64,000 nt of DNA from the NCBI RefSeq assembly GCF_030408675.1, contig NZ_CP047200.1:1860001-1924000 (forward strand), written 5' to 3'. The position numbers and the translations under genes were made by a program. The DNA comes from Corynebacterium durum (GTDB lineage Bacteria; Actinomycetota; Actinomycetes; Mycobacteriales; Mycobacteriaceae). A model generated the notes under the pieces. That model was not told the origin of the DNA. It searched no databases and saw nothing but the letters and a program-made list of their open reading frames with translations. Positions 56,816 through 64,000 of this stretch are shown one piece after another; positions within the stretch are counted from its first letter, which is position 1; every line of letters begins with the position of its first letter.

Positions 56816-58284
56816 GAGTGCTCCCCTTTCAGCGCGGTGAGAAGTTCCTCCCGGTCATCAAAATGGTGTGTCACACCATTGACCAGCTGCCCTGTTTCAT
56901 GCCCCTTACCGGCAATAACAATAGCATCACCCGGCCCAGCCCACGACACAGCAGCGCGAATCGCTTCGGCGCGATCACCAATCACACGCACCTCGGCAGG
57001 AAGGTCTACTGTGCCTGCGACGATTGCATTTCGGATCAGTTCAGGGTCCTCGGAACGGGGGTTGTCGTCGGTAATAATTACCAGGTCCGCGCGCTCGGCG
57101 GCAGCGGTACCCATGAGCGGGCGCTTCTCGGCATCGCGGTCTCCGCCCGCGCCCAACACCACGCCGATACGGCCGGTGGCCTGCTGTCGCAGGGTGTCCA
57201 GCACCGCAGCCACCGCAGCAGGCTTGTGCGCATAGTCCACGACCGCCAGGAAATCCTGCCCGGCATCGATTTTTTCCATACGACCCGGTACCTGAATGGT
57301 GGACATGCCTTGAGCGACAACCTGCGGATCGCTCCCAGCTGCAGACGCCGCAGCCAGCGCCAGCGCCGCATTCGCCACGTTGAACGCACCCGGAACAGGC
57401 AGGTGAACGGGAATGGGAGCGCCGTCGATAAGCACCTCAAAGCGCTGGCTGCCGTCCGGTTCCACCACAATATTGTGTGTAGTCACCGCAGCCGGCTCCG
57501 AACCGGTGGACACCGTCAGCGTATCGACGCCCGCCACCTCAGCCATCCTGCGGCCCCACGCATCGTCCACACACACCACGGAATGCTCCGGTCCCGGACG
57601 GAAAAACGCGGCCTTAGCCTCGAAATACTCCTCCATAGAGTGGTGAAAATCCAGGTGATCCTGGGACAAATTAGTAAAAGCCCCCACTGTGAAATGTGTG
57701 CCCGCCACTCGGCCCAGCGCAATTGCGTGGCTGGAGACCTCCATCACCACATGCGTGACCCCCTCGTCCCGCATCTGGGCAAACAGTTCCTGAAGCTTCG
57801 GGGCCTCCGGCGTAGTCAGTTTCGTGGGAACAGCCACACCATCAATGCGAGTACCCGTAGTACCGATCAGCCCCACCTTATGCCCTTCGGCCATCAGACC
57901 AGCCTCCAGAAGGTAACTGGTGGTCGTCTTACCGGAGGTTCCCGTAATACCGATCATGGTCAACTGCTGCGACGGATCCCCAAACACCCGGGCAGATACT
58001 TTCCCCAACACCGAACGCACATGCGGAACTACCAGGATTGGGCGAGTCTCCCCCGCCTTCTGCAGGATCTCCACACCTGCCTCGTCCGTGAGAATCGCGG
58101 CGGCCTCCGTATCTGCGGCAAAGGTCGCACCATGAACGCGCGTCCCTGGTACCGCCGCGAACAACGCCCCCGGGGCGAGTTCCTGGGCCACCAACCCAAT
58201 AGCCTCCACTGTAACGTCCTGACCTTGGTAAATAGTCCCTCCTGACAGAGAGGCTAACTCTCCCAACGACGGCGCACTCACCAC
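56812..58284 (-). CDS. murE: UDP-MurNAc-dipeptide meso-DAP ligase
   Basis: 490 residues. ATP loop 'MIGITGTSGKTTTSYLLEAGL', 'VMEVSSHAIALGRVAGTHFTVGAFTNLSQDHLDFH' and the DNPR motif in 'VIITDDNPRSEDPELIRNA', which marks specificity for meso-diaminopimelate over lysine. This fits the DAP-type wall of corynebacteria. GTG 58284 was chosen because AAGGAG lies five bases upstream; a second GTG follows directly. Confidence 0.95.
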   Translation of the reverse strand: MVSAPSLGELASLSGGTIYQGQDVTVEAIGLVAQELAPGALFAAVPGTRVHGATFAADTEAAAILTDEAGVEILQKAGETRPILVVPHVRSVLGKVSARVFGDPSQQLTMIGITGTSGKTTTSYLLEAGLMAEGHKVGLIGTTGTRIDGVAVPTKLTTPEAPKLQELFAQMRDEGVTHVVMEVSSHAIALGRVAGTHFTVGAFTNLSQDHLDFHHSMEEYFEAKAAFFRPGPEHSVVCVDDAWGRRMAEVAGVDTLTVSTGSEPAAVTTHNIVVEPDGSQRFEVLIDGAPIPVHLPVPGAFNVANAALALAAASAAGSDPQVVAQGMSTIQVPGRMEKIDAGQDFLAVVDYAHKPAAVAAVLDTLRQQATGRIGVVLGAGGDRDAEKRPLMGTAAAERADLVIITDDNPRSEDPELIRNAIVAGTVDLPAEVRVIGDRAEAIRAAVSWAGPGDAIVIAGKGHETGQLVNGVTHHFDDREELLTALKGEHS

Positions 58285-58338
58285 AAGGTCTCCTTCTTAA
58301 AAGTTCTGATTGAAAACATTCTATAACCGCCACCACAC

Positions 58339-60267
58339 TCAGTTAGCCTGCAGTACCAGCTGCCCAGGCAACTCGGGTGAAAGCGGCACGTTATCGCGAT
58401 TAAGCAACCATGCAGCAATATCGTGGAACAACGGGGCGGCCGACTGTCCACCCTCACCATGCACGCCACGCTCCGGAGCGTCCAACATCAGGCCCACCAC
58501 AAAACGCGGATTATCCACCGGGGCAAGCCCCGCAAACGTGATCCAATATTTGGAATTGGAATAGCAGTTACACGCCGGGTCCACCTGCTGGGCGGTACCC
58601 GTCTTACCGGCAACCTGGTAACCATCCACCGCAGCGGCAGCACCCGTACCCTGCTGAACCCCGGCAGAATCGCTCTGCACCACAGACTGGAACATGCCGG
58701 CCACTGTTTGCGCGGTCTGAGGACTGACCACCCGGGTCCGTTTCGCCTCCGGCACTTCCTGCTCCACACCATTCGCATCAGTAATCTTTTTGACGATGCG
58801 CGGCTCAATGCGCTCACCATCATTCGCAATAGCCTGGTAAATCCCCGCCATTTGCAACAATGTCACAGACATACCCTGCCCAATAGGCAGGTTAGCAAAG
58901 GTGCCACCGGACCACTGGGATCGGGCGGGCAGCAGACCTTCCGATTCGCTGGGCAACTCAATACCGGTCGCCTGACCCACACCGAACTTCTCCAGCATAT
59001 CGGCGAAACGATCTTCACCCACGCGCTGCGCCAGCATCAGCGTCCCCACGTTGGAGGACTTACCAAACACACCCGTTGTGGTGTATCCGACGGTGCCGTG
59101 CTCCCACGCATCCTTGACCGTCACCCCGGACATGTTGATGCTGCCCGGAACCTGCAGTACTTCATCCGGCTTGGTCACGCCGTCTTCAATAGCCGCCGCA
59201 GCGGTAATCACCTTGGCTACCGAGCCGGGCTCAAACGGCGAGGTCACGGACGGGTTATCAAAGTTTTTTCCCTTATCCAGCTGGCTTGTGATGTCACCGT
59301 TGGGATCGATGGTGCCGGTGTTGGCCATCGCCAACACCTCGCCCGTCTTCGCATCCAGCACCACCGCCGACGCCCCCTTAGCCTTCGACTGTGTCTTCGC
59401 CTGCTCCAGTTGCTGCTGGACGTAGGTCTGCAGATCCAGATCCAGGGTCAACTCCACATTCGCGCCGTTGATCACGGCAACCTCGTCACGCTGGGTTCCA
59501 GGAATGGCCTGGCCACGGGCGGACACATCTAATGTTCGCTTGCCATCCACCCCGGCGAGCATCGCGTCCGAGGATGCTTCAAGGCCGAACTGCCCCTCCC
59601 CATCCATGCTGATCTTGCCAATCACATTCTCCCCGATGGCACCGTTGGGATACTGACGAATATCCTGATGGTCCGCAGCCACCCCCTCAAACTTCTTGGT
59701 AACATCTGCGGCCACGTCGGGGTCGACATTGCGCACCAACACCTCATAGTTTGTGTCGGCGCGCAGTTTCTCCATAATCTCCTTGGAGTTCACTTTGCTG
59801 GGTTGATTTCCTGAGTTTTTCACCATTTTCGGAATTTCCTCAGAAATTTCCTTCAGCACCTCATCCACCGTGCCGTACTCGTCTGGCTTCATCTCGTGGC
59901 GGGCCTGAATCTCGTCCCGCAATACCTTCGGGGACACAGTCAACGACCTCGCCTGCATCGTGAACGCTAACTGATTACCAGACTTATCGGTGATCTCACC
60001 ACGACGAGCCGGATCCGTAAACACACGCGTCCTCTGCTGTTGGGCAGCGACCGACAAATCAGGCCCCCAGACCAGCTGCACCCACGCCAACCGGGCGATC
60101 AACACCACCAACACAAGCAAGGCGATATTGCTGGCGATCTTCAAACGATGCGCCACCACCTGGGCTTGGGTACGTCTTTTTGGTTGTGGCTGTGTGCGAT
60201 ACGACGAAGCGCGGGACAAAGTATCTTGTCCCGCTCTTCTACGATCACGCTGGGGGCGTGAACTCAC
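58339..60267 (-). CDS. ftsI: septal transpeptidase FtsI (PBP3, class B)
   Basis: 642 residues. A cytoplasmic basic tail and one transmembrane segment ('IASNIALLVLVVLIARLAWVQLV') precede the dimerisation domain and the transpeptidase: SxxK in 'FEPGSVAKVITAAAAI', SxN in 'GKSSNVGTLML', KTG in 'QVAGKTGTAQQVD'. It cross-links septal peptidoglycan with FtsW. GTG 60267. Upstream ftsL lies 6 bp away. Confidence 0.96.
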   Translation of the reverse strand: MSSRPQRDRRRAGQDTLSRASSYRTQPQPKRRTQAQVVAHRLKIASNIALLVLVVLIARLAWVQLVWGPDLSVAAQQQRTRVFTDPARRGEITDKSGNQLAFTMQARSLTVSPKVLRDEIQARHEMKPDEYGTVDEVLKEISEEIPKMVKNSGNQPSKVNSKEIMEKLRADTNYEVLVRNVDPDVAADVTKKFEGVAADHQDIRQYPNGAIGENVIGKISMDGEGQFGLEASSDAMLAGVDGKRTLDVSARGQAIPGTQRDEVAVINGANVELTLDLDLQTYVQQQLEQAKTQSKAKGASAVVLDAKTGEVLAMANTGTIDPNGDITSQLDKGKNFDNPSVTSPFEPGSVAKVITAAAAIEDGVTKPDEVLQVPGSINMSGVTVKDAWEHGTVGYTTTGVFGKSSNVGTLMLAQRVGEDRFADMLEKFGVGQATGIELPSESEGLLPARSQWSGGTFANLPIGQGMSVTLLQMAGIYQAIANDGERIEPRIVKKITDANGVEQEVPEAKRTRVVSPQTAQTVAGMFQSVVQSDSAGVQQGTGAAAAVDGYQVAGKTGTAQQVDPACNCYSNSKYWITFAGLAPVDNPRFVVGLMLDAPERGVHGEGGQSAAPLFHDIAAWLLNRDNVPLSPELPGQLVLQAN

Positions 60268-60273
60268 TGTGTG

Positions 60274-60948
60274 TCACCTACCTGCCTGTGGGTTCCGAAC
60301 CGTCGGCGCGTACGGAGTCACCGCCGGAAGCTGGGCCGGAACCTGCACGTCGTTATTAGGAATAGCTTCCAAGTTGCCCGACACTTCACGCGTCTCTGAC
60401 GGGTTGCTGGATGCCGGGTTCGACGACCGTGTTGAACGACCATTCACATCAACAATAGGCCGTGTTGCCCCCGGGTCCGCTACTCGCTGTTCTTCTATCG
60501 CGCCATTCGGCTGCACAACAAGCACACCAGGCTGCTCAGCCACCACAAAACCATTCTCGGAAGCCTGGCGAGCAACCTCGGCTGCCGACTTCGCATCCTC
60601 CACATCACGACGCAGCGTCTCTAGCTGGTTCGCCAATTGCGTGTCCTGCGACCGCAACTGCTGCAAACGGAATGTCTGCTCGGTGGACGTGCCTGATAGC
60701 ACCATCATTCCCACCACGCCGCACACCAACAGCGCAACAATCAGCGACGCAAAACGAATGACACCCGGACGTGCCTTTGGCGCTACAACACGACGACCGC
60801 GTACAGACACAACCTGCTTTGACCCAGGTGTGTGCTGGAACCGACGCCGCTGCGGAATGCTTCTCGACGGCGTGAGCGTCGTCGTCCTCTTCCGCACCGG
60901 ACGGTCGAGCAATGCAGTATTGCCACGGGTACCACTCGTTATTGTCAT
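60274..60948 (-). CDS. ftsL: FtsL-like septum protein
   Basis: 224 residues. A basic cytoplasmic tail, a transmembrane segment ('VIRFASLIVALLVCGVVGMMVLSG') and a short coiled coil ('QTFRLQQLRSQDTQLANQLETLRRDVEDAKSAAEVAR') give the FtsL/DivIC topology. A long Pro/Asn/Ser-rich extracytoplasmic tail follows, which is usual in actinobacteria. Position between rsmH and ftsI supports the name. ATG 60948 after GGAAGG. Confidence 0.85.
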   Translation of the reverse strand: MTITSGTRGNTALLDRPVRKRTTTLTPSRSIPQRRRFQHTPGSKQVVSVRGRRVVAPKARPGVIRFASLIVALLVCGVVGMMVLSGTSTEQTFRLQQLRSQDTQLANQLETLRRDVEDAKSAAEVARQASENGFVVAEQPGVLVVQPNGAIEEQRVADPGATRPIVDVNGRSTRSSNPASSNPSETREVSGNLEAIPNNDVQVPAQLPAVTPYAPTVRNPQAGR

Positions 60949-60952
60949 TGCA

Positions 60953-61924
60953 TTACCTTCCTATTCGTTCCATTGCCCGAACCCGTACCGGGGCTGCCCG
61001 GGGGTTATCTTCCACTTCCTGCGCAGTTGCCTTCTCAGCACCGCGCGTTACCAGCCGGAACTTAGGGGCCGTGCCCGGCAGCTCCATCGGCAACCCGGGC
61101 GGAGATTGCGACTTTGTCATCTCCGCCAACTGTCGCTTCACAATCTTGTCCTCCAGCGACTGATAGCTCATGAACACCACTCGCCCACCAACAGTGAGTT
61201 CGTCAGCAATCATGGGAATCACCCGCTCTAGGGAATCCAGTTCGGCGTTCACCTCAACCCGCAGCGCCTGAAACGTGCGTTTAGCAGGATGACCACCGTG
61301 GCGTCGAGTAGCGGCCGGAATGGTCGCATACAGCAACTCCACAAGGCGAGCAGACGTTGTGAACGGTTCTTTCTCCCGCTCGCGCAGCACAGCTGACGCA
61401 ATCTTGCCCGCGAAACGCTCATCTCCGTAGGTTTTCAGTACCCGCGCAAGGTCACCGTGCGAGTAGGTGTTCAACACCTCCGCAGCAGTGATTCCCTGTG
61501 AAGGATCCATACGCATATCCAGCGGAGCATCAGTTTTATACGCAAAACCTCGTTCCGTCTGATCCAATTGCATCGACGACACACCCAAATCAAACAACGC
61601 TCCTGATACCCCGTAGGTCCGAGCCCGCTCAAACGGCTCCCCCTCACCAGTTTCAATTGCCGTGCCTAGGCCATCAAAACGAGTGTGGTAAAAACCAAAA
61701 CGCTCGCCGTAAGTGGCGAGTCGTTCCTGAGCTCCTTCAGCGGCTAATCGGTCCCTATCCAGGCCAATTACGCACGCCTTTGGAAAAGATCTCAAGAAAA
61801 ACTCAGCATGCCCTCCGGCACCTAATGTGCCGTCAACAATGACTGCCTTGTCGCCCATTTCGCGAACAGGGTCTGCAATCAACTCAGTAACACGATCACG
61901 CAAAACTGGAACATGCCCGTGCAT
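60953..61924 (-). CDS. rsmH: 16S rRNA (cytosine-1402 N4) methyltransferase
   Basis: 323 residues. '[19 protein letters not shown]' and SAM site '[21 protein letters not shown]' with '[32 protein letters not shown]' and '[20 protein letters not shown]' are diagnostic of RsmH (MraW). ATG 61924 has a strong GAGGAGGTGATC site. It is separated from mraZ by 138 bp. Confidence 0.96.
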   Translation of the reverse strand: MHGHVPVLRDRVTELIADPVREMGDKAVIVDGTLGAGGHAEFFLRSFPKACVIGLDRDRLAAEGAQERLATYGERFGFYHTRFDGLGTAIETGEGEPFERARTYGVSGALFDLGVSSMQLDQTERGFAYKTDAPLDMRMDPSQGITAAEVLNTYSHGDLARVLKTYGDERFAGKIASAVLREREKEPFTTSARLVELLYATIPAATRRHGGHPAKRTFQALRVEVNAELDSLERVIPMIADELTVGGRVVFMSYQSLEDKIVKRQLAEMTKSQSPPGLPMELPGTAPKFRLVTRGAEKATAQEVEDNPRAAPVRVRAMERIGR

Positions 61925-62062
61925 CTAGGTTGATCACCTCCTCATTCACAAAACAAACTGCCGGGGTGTGCGTAGGGCCCTGCCCGGGGTCATTGATCTG
62001 ATGTTGGGGAAGTACACCAGAGCAACTCCGCCAAGCAGAGTCCGTACACACACTCCAACCTG

Positions 62063-62494
62063 CTACAGCAGACCACCCAAAACGTCGTCTTCAGCAGCAG
62101 AGAAGGCGGCTTCAGTTTCAGCCTGGTACGTTGCCCAAGCTTCGGCGTCCCAGATTTCCAGAAAATCCACTGAACCGATTACTACACATTCTTTGGTAAG
62201 ACCCGCGTACTGGCGATGCGCCGCCGACAACGTAATTCGCCCATGTCCGTCTGGACGCTGCTCATCAGCACTGGCCGCCAAGTTACGAATAAACGCTCGC
62301 GCCTCGGGGTTCGTGCGAGAAACAGCGGCTGCTTTACGTGCCCGTGCCGCAAACTCCTCACGCGGATAAACCGCAAGACTGTGATCCTGCCCCTTGGTGA
62401 TCATCAACCCGCCAGCCAGTTCCTCGCGGAATTTCGCCGGGAGAGTCAACCGCCCTTTGTCATCAAGCTTTGGAGTGTAGGTACCAAGAAACAT
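62063..62494 (-). CDS. mraZ: transcriptional regulator MraZ
   Basis: 143 residues with two SpoVT/AbrB-like motifs: '[23 protein letters not shown]' and '[30 protein letters not shown]'. MraZ forms a ring that binds repeated GTGGG/TGGGN boxes spaced 10 bp apart upstream of its own gene and regulates the dcw cluster. A matching array lies upstream (62585-62623). ATG 62494 after AGGAAAGG. Confidence 0.95.
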   Translation of the reverse strand: MFLGTYTPKLDDKGRLTLPAKFREELAGGLMITKGQDHSLAVYPREEFAARARKAAAVSRTNPEARAFIRNLAASADEQRPDGHGRITLSAAHRQYAGLTKECVVIGSVDFLEIWDAEAWATYQAETEAAFSAAEDDVLGGLL

Positions 62495-62584
62495 GCTCGG
62501 CCCTACCTTTCCTCACTAACTCACTAGGGGCGCTCACCTTGAGGCTTGAAGCCACATAGTTGCGGGCCGATTGAAGCTCAACCG

Positions 62585-62623
62585 CCCCACCACTGCACCC
62601 CACCCTACCCCACTTTGCCCCAC
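62585..62623 (-). promoter_or_regulatory. MraZ-box array upstream of mraZ
   Basis: On the minus strand GTGGGG occurs at 62618-62623, 62608-62613 and 62598-62603, exactly 10 bp apart, followed by GTGGTG and GTGGGG at 62588-62593 and 62585-62590. These match the known MraZ operator (GTGGG direct repeats with 10-bp period). The array lies about 90-130 bp before the mraZ start, so it should give autoregulation of the dcw promoter. Confidence 0.85.
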
Positions 62624-62854
62624 CAGCAACACTCAGCACACCATTTAGCAGATTTGACACACCTTTTGACGCTGGTCATACACTATTTTCCCGAGTGGGA
62701 GAAATTTTGAAAACAGCCAAAAATTTACCCCCAGCCGCCACTCTAAGTAACAATTTCCCCATCAATATGATTTGCCCTCAAATCCCCCAAAGCACAACAT
62801 CTACACCCGCGAGCTGGGGATTTGCTGACCAAAATTGGCTGAGCGCCGCCTTAG

Positions 62855-62893
62855 GTGGGGCAAAGTGGGAGATGTGGGTGGGGAGAAGTGGGA
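62855..62893 (+). promoter_or_regulatory. second, opposite-facing MraZ-box-like array
   Basis: On the plus strand GTGGGG (62855-62860), GTGGGA (62865-62870), GTGGGG (62878-62883) and GTGGGA (62888-62893) recur with 10-, 13- and 10-bp steps. The first two, with the spacer CAAA, exactly mirror the innermost boxes of the minus-strand array. No plus-strand gene follows before the DUF3040 terminator. Confidence 0.5.
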
Positions 62894-62930
62894 ACACAAT
62901 GAATGCTCAGAAACAGCACAACCCCGACAC

Positions 62931-62957
62931 GAAAAAAGCGGCCCCCGTGGGGGCCGC
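62931..62957 (-). terminator. intrinsic terminator of the DUF3040 gene
   Basis: GCGGCCCC and GGGGCCGC arms (62938-62957) form a GC-rich stem with a four-base loop. In the minus direction a run of six T follows (complement of 62932-62937). It lies 20 bp after the stop at 62978. Confidence 0.88.
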
Positions 62958-62977
62958 AGACGGTAGTATGGAATGTT

Positions 62978-63379
62978 CTAATGTTCGTCGAAGCGACGGC
63001 GGAAATTATCCTCCATCCGACTAGCAACACTGCTATTGCTGTCAGCAGGAGTCTGCCTTAGAAAGCGCTGTCGCCTCTCTATGGATTGACGACGTGCCCC
63101 ACCCTGCAACATCCACATCGCCGCACCAAACATCAACAGGAATCCGACCACACTAATAGTGACAAACCATAAGTTTTGTTGACTTAAGGCAACTCCACCG
63201 ACCAACAACACCAACCCAAGCATAAAAAGGGCAATGCCGCGGATAGTCAGTCCACCAGTCCGCGATTCTCCAGCAAACGCGCCAGCGTTTTTGACAGCGG
63301 CACTAAATTTTGGATCATCAGCCAAAAGGGACTGCTCAATCTCGCGAAGCATCCGCTGTTCCTGCTCTGAAAGAGCCAC
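62978..63379 (-). CDS. DUF3040 membrane protein
   Basis: About 133 residues from GTG 63379, which has GGGAGGA just upstream. 'ALSEQEQRMLREIEQSLLADDPKFSAAV' is the DUF3040 hallmark N-terminus. Two transmembrane segments ('LTIRGIALFMLGLVLLVGGVAL', 'LWFVTISVVGFLLMFGAAMWML') and a basic tail follow. Such proteins sit beside mraZ in many actinobacteria; their function is unknown. Confidence 0.85.
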   Translation of the reverse strand: MALSEQEQRMLREIEQSLLADDPKFSAAVKNAGAFAGESRTGGLTIRGIALFMLGLVLLVGGVALSQQNLWFVTISVVGFLLMFGAAMWMLQGGARRQSIERRQRFLRQTPADSNSSVASRMEDNFRRRFDEH

Positions 63380-63525
63380 TGTTCCTCCCATTAATGCTCA
63401 GGCAATAGCTTTCTTATGGTGGCAACGTCTAGCGTAGCGCCAAAGTTCCCACCTAATCTACCTAGTGATTACGCCTCGCGCCGAGATCAACCATTTGCTG
63501 CCCCCGCTCCATTGCTTTCATACAA

Positions 63526-63954
63526 CTATGCAACCTCAGAAACCCAGCCAGCCTCCGCATCTACTGAATCAAGAAAACCCCGCACACGCTGGACAAACTC
63601 ACGCACTATAACCGGATCAACCTCGACTTCCATACCGCTAGACACCCGCGAGCGAAGCTTAGAAAAAGCCTTAAAATCAGCCGCCTGTTCCACCCCCGTT
63701 TCATCAACCAAAGCTAATTGATCCCACGCCCCGTGCGGTTTGCGCTTACGCTGAGCCACTGCACTGACCGCAATACGCGCACCCGCCGTCCGCAGCGCAG
63801 CCTGATATGCAAGTTCCAGCGCGGAGGCTTCGTCGCCCGCACGAAGCGCAACCTGGGACTGCGTGAGCAACACGTGCGCCTTCCCCAAAAACTCCGCACG
63901 CTTAGCTTCCCCGCGTCCGCCAAACCGTGTTGTTGCGGAAATAACCGTGGCCAT
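63526..63954 (-). CDS. SAV_6107-type HEPN domain protein
   Basis: About 142 residues. 'KAHVLLTQSQVALRAGDEASALELAYQAALRTAGARIAVSAVAQRKRKPHGAWDQLALVD' matches the SAV_6107-like HEPN family conserved in actinobacteria next to mraZ. A catalytic RxxxxH motif of toxic HEPN RNases is not evident. Three ATGs stand in tandem (63960, 63957, 63954); AAAGGAG spacing favours 63954. Function unknown. Confidence 0.78.
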   Translation of the reverse strand: MATVISATTRFGGRGEAKRAEFLGKAHVLLTQSQVALRAGDEASALELAYQAALRTAGARIAVSAVAQRKRKPHGAWDQLALVDETGVEQAADFKAFSKLRSRVSSGMEVEVDPVIVREFVQRVRGFLDSVDAEAGWVSEVA

Positions 63955-64000
63955 CATCATCTCCTTTCTCCATCTTCCGATCGTGGCCTCACTATAAAAT

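Noticed and set aside
56818..58245. 475-codon plus-strand frame opposite murE
   Set aside because: Shadow of murE in the opposite strand; Arg/His-rich translation without domains.
58423..61231. Long plus-strand frames opposite ftsI, ftsL and rsmH
   Set aside because: All overlap conserved dcw genes and read as low-complexity Arg/His/Ser-rich sequence.

Overview
The window comes from a Corynebacterium-type actinobacterium. The main evidence is a complete actinobacterial dcw (division and cell wall) cluster reading leftward, mraZ-rsmH-ftsL-ftsI-murE-murF-mraY-murD-ftsW-murG-murC-ftsQ-ftsZ-pgeF-sepF-yggT-wag31-ileS. It has no ftsA, contains a meso-diaminopimelate-type MurE, and ends in ileS preceded by a translational T-box leader. 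Other pointers are an MTB12-like lipoprotein, a SAV_6107-type HEPN protein, a DUF3040 protein and frequent GTG/TTG starts. Most of the DNA is fairly GC-rich by eye. I cannot name the species.

Layout. 1-9.9 kb: a DEDDh exonuclease with BRCT domain; a redox module (hydrolase and quinone oxidoreductase divergent from an HxlR regulator); a small alarmone synthetase; an unannotated 38-codon gene; an S4 protein, a YigZ-type protein, a 14-TM MFS exporter and ilvA. 10-12 kb: an AT-rich island with one membrane protein and about 1.2 kb of apparently non-coding DNA. 12-26.9 kb: dnaE, two orphan genes (one behind a textbook promoter and a leader with tiny ORFs), rarD, rluD-lspA, several exported proteins or lipoproteins, asparaginase, dinB and a HAD phosphatase. 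27-35.8 kb: a Wzx/Wzy-type exopolysaccharide locus. It has a priming sugar transferase on the plus strand converging on a seven-gene minus-strand operon whose six junctions are all 4-bp stop/start overlaps. 36-41 kb: an EamA exporter, a 6-phospho-beta-glucosidase, an ArsR regulator divergent from an MFS exporter, and an HNH protein. 41-62.5 kb: ileS and the dcw cluster. 62.5-64 kb: an array of putative MraZ boxes, a DUF3040 protein and a HEPN protein.

How it fits together. The dcw genes make lipid II (MurC-F, MraY, MurG), polymerise and cross-link it (FtsW, FtsI) and place the septum (FtsZ, SepF, FtsQ/L, Wag31). MraZ probably regulates the start of the cluster, and uncharged tRNA-Ile controls ileS at its end. 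The polysaccharide locus uses the same class of lipid carrier. The most interesting signals are mostly outside the large genes: a mirror-image second set of MraZ-like boxes; a box shared by both promoter regions of the polysaccharide locus; the 38-aa gene with a start-stop codon pair behind its own Shine-Dalgarno; the long-leader membrane gene; a 21-bp perfect hairpin; and the absence of yggS from its usual place between pgeF and sepF.
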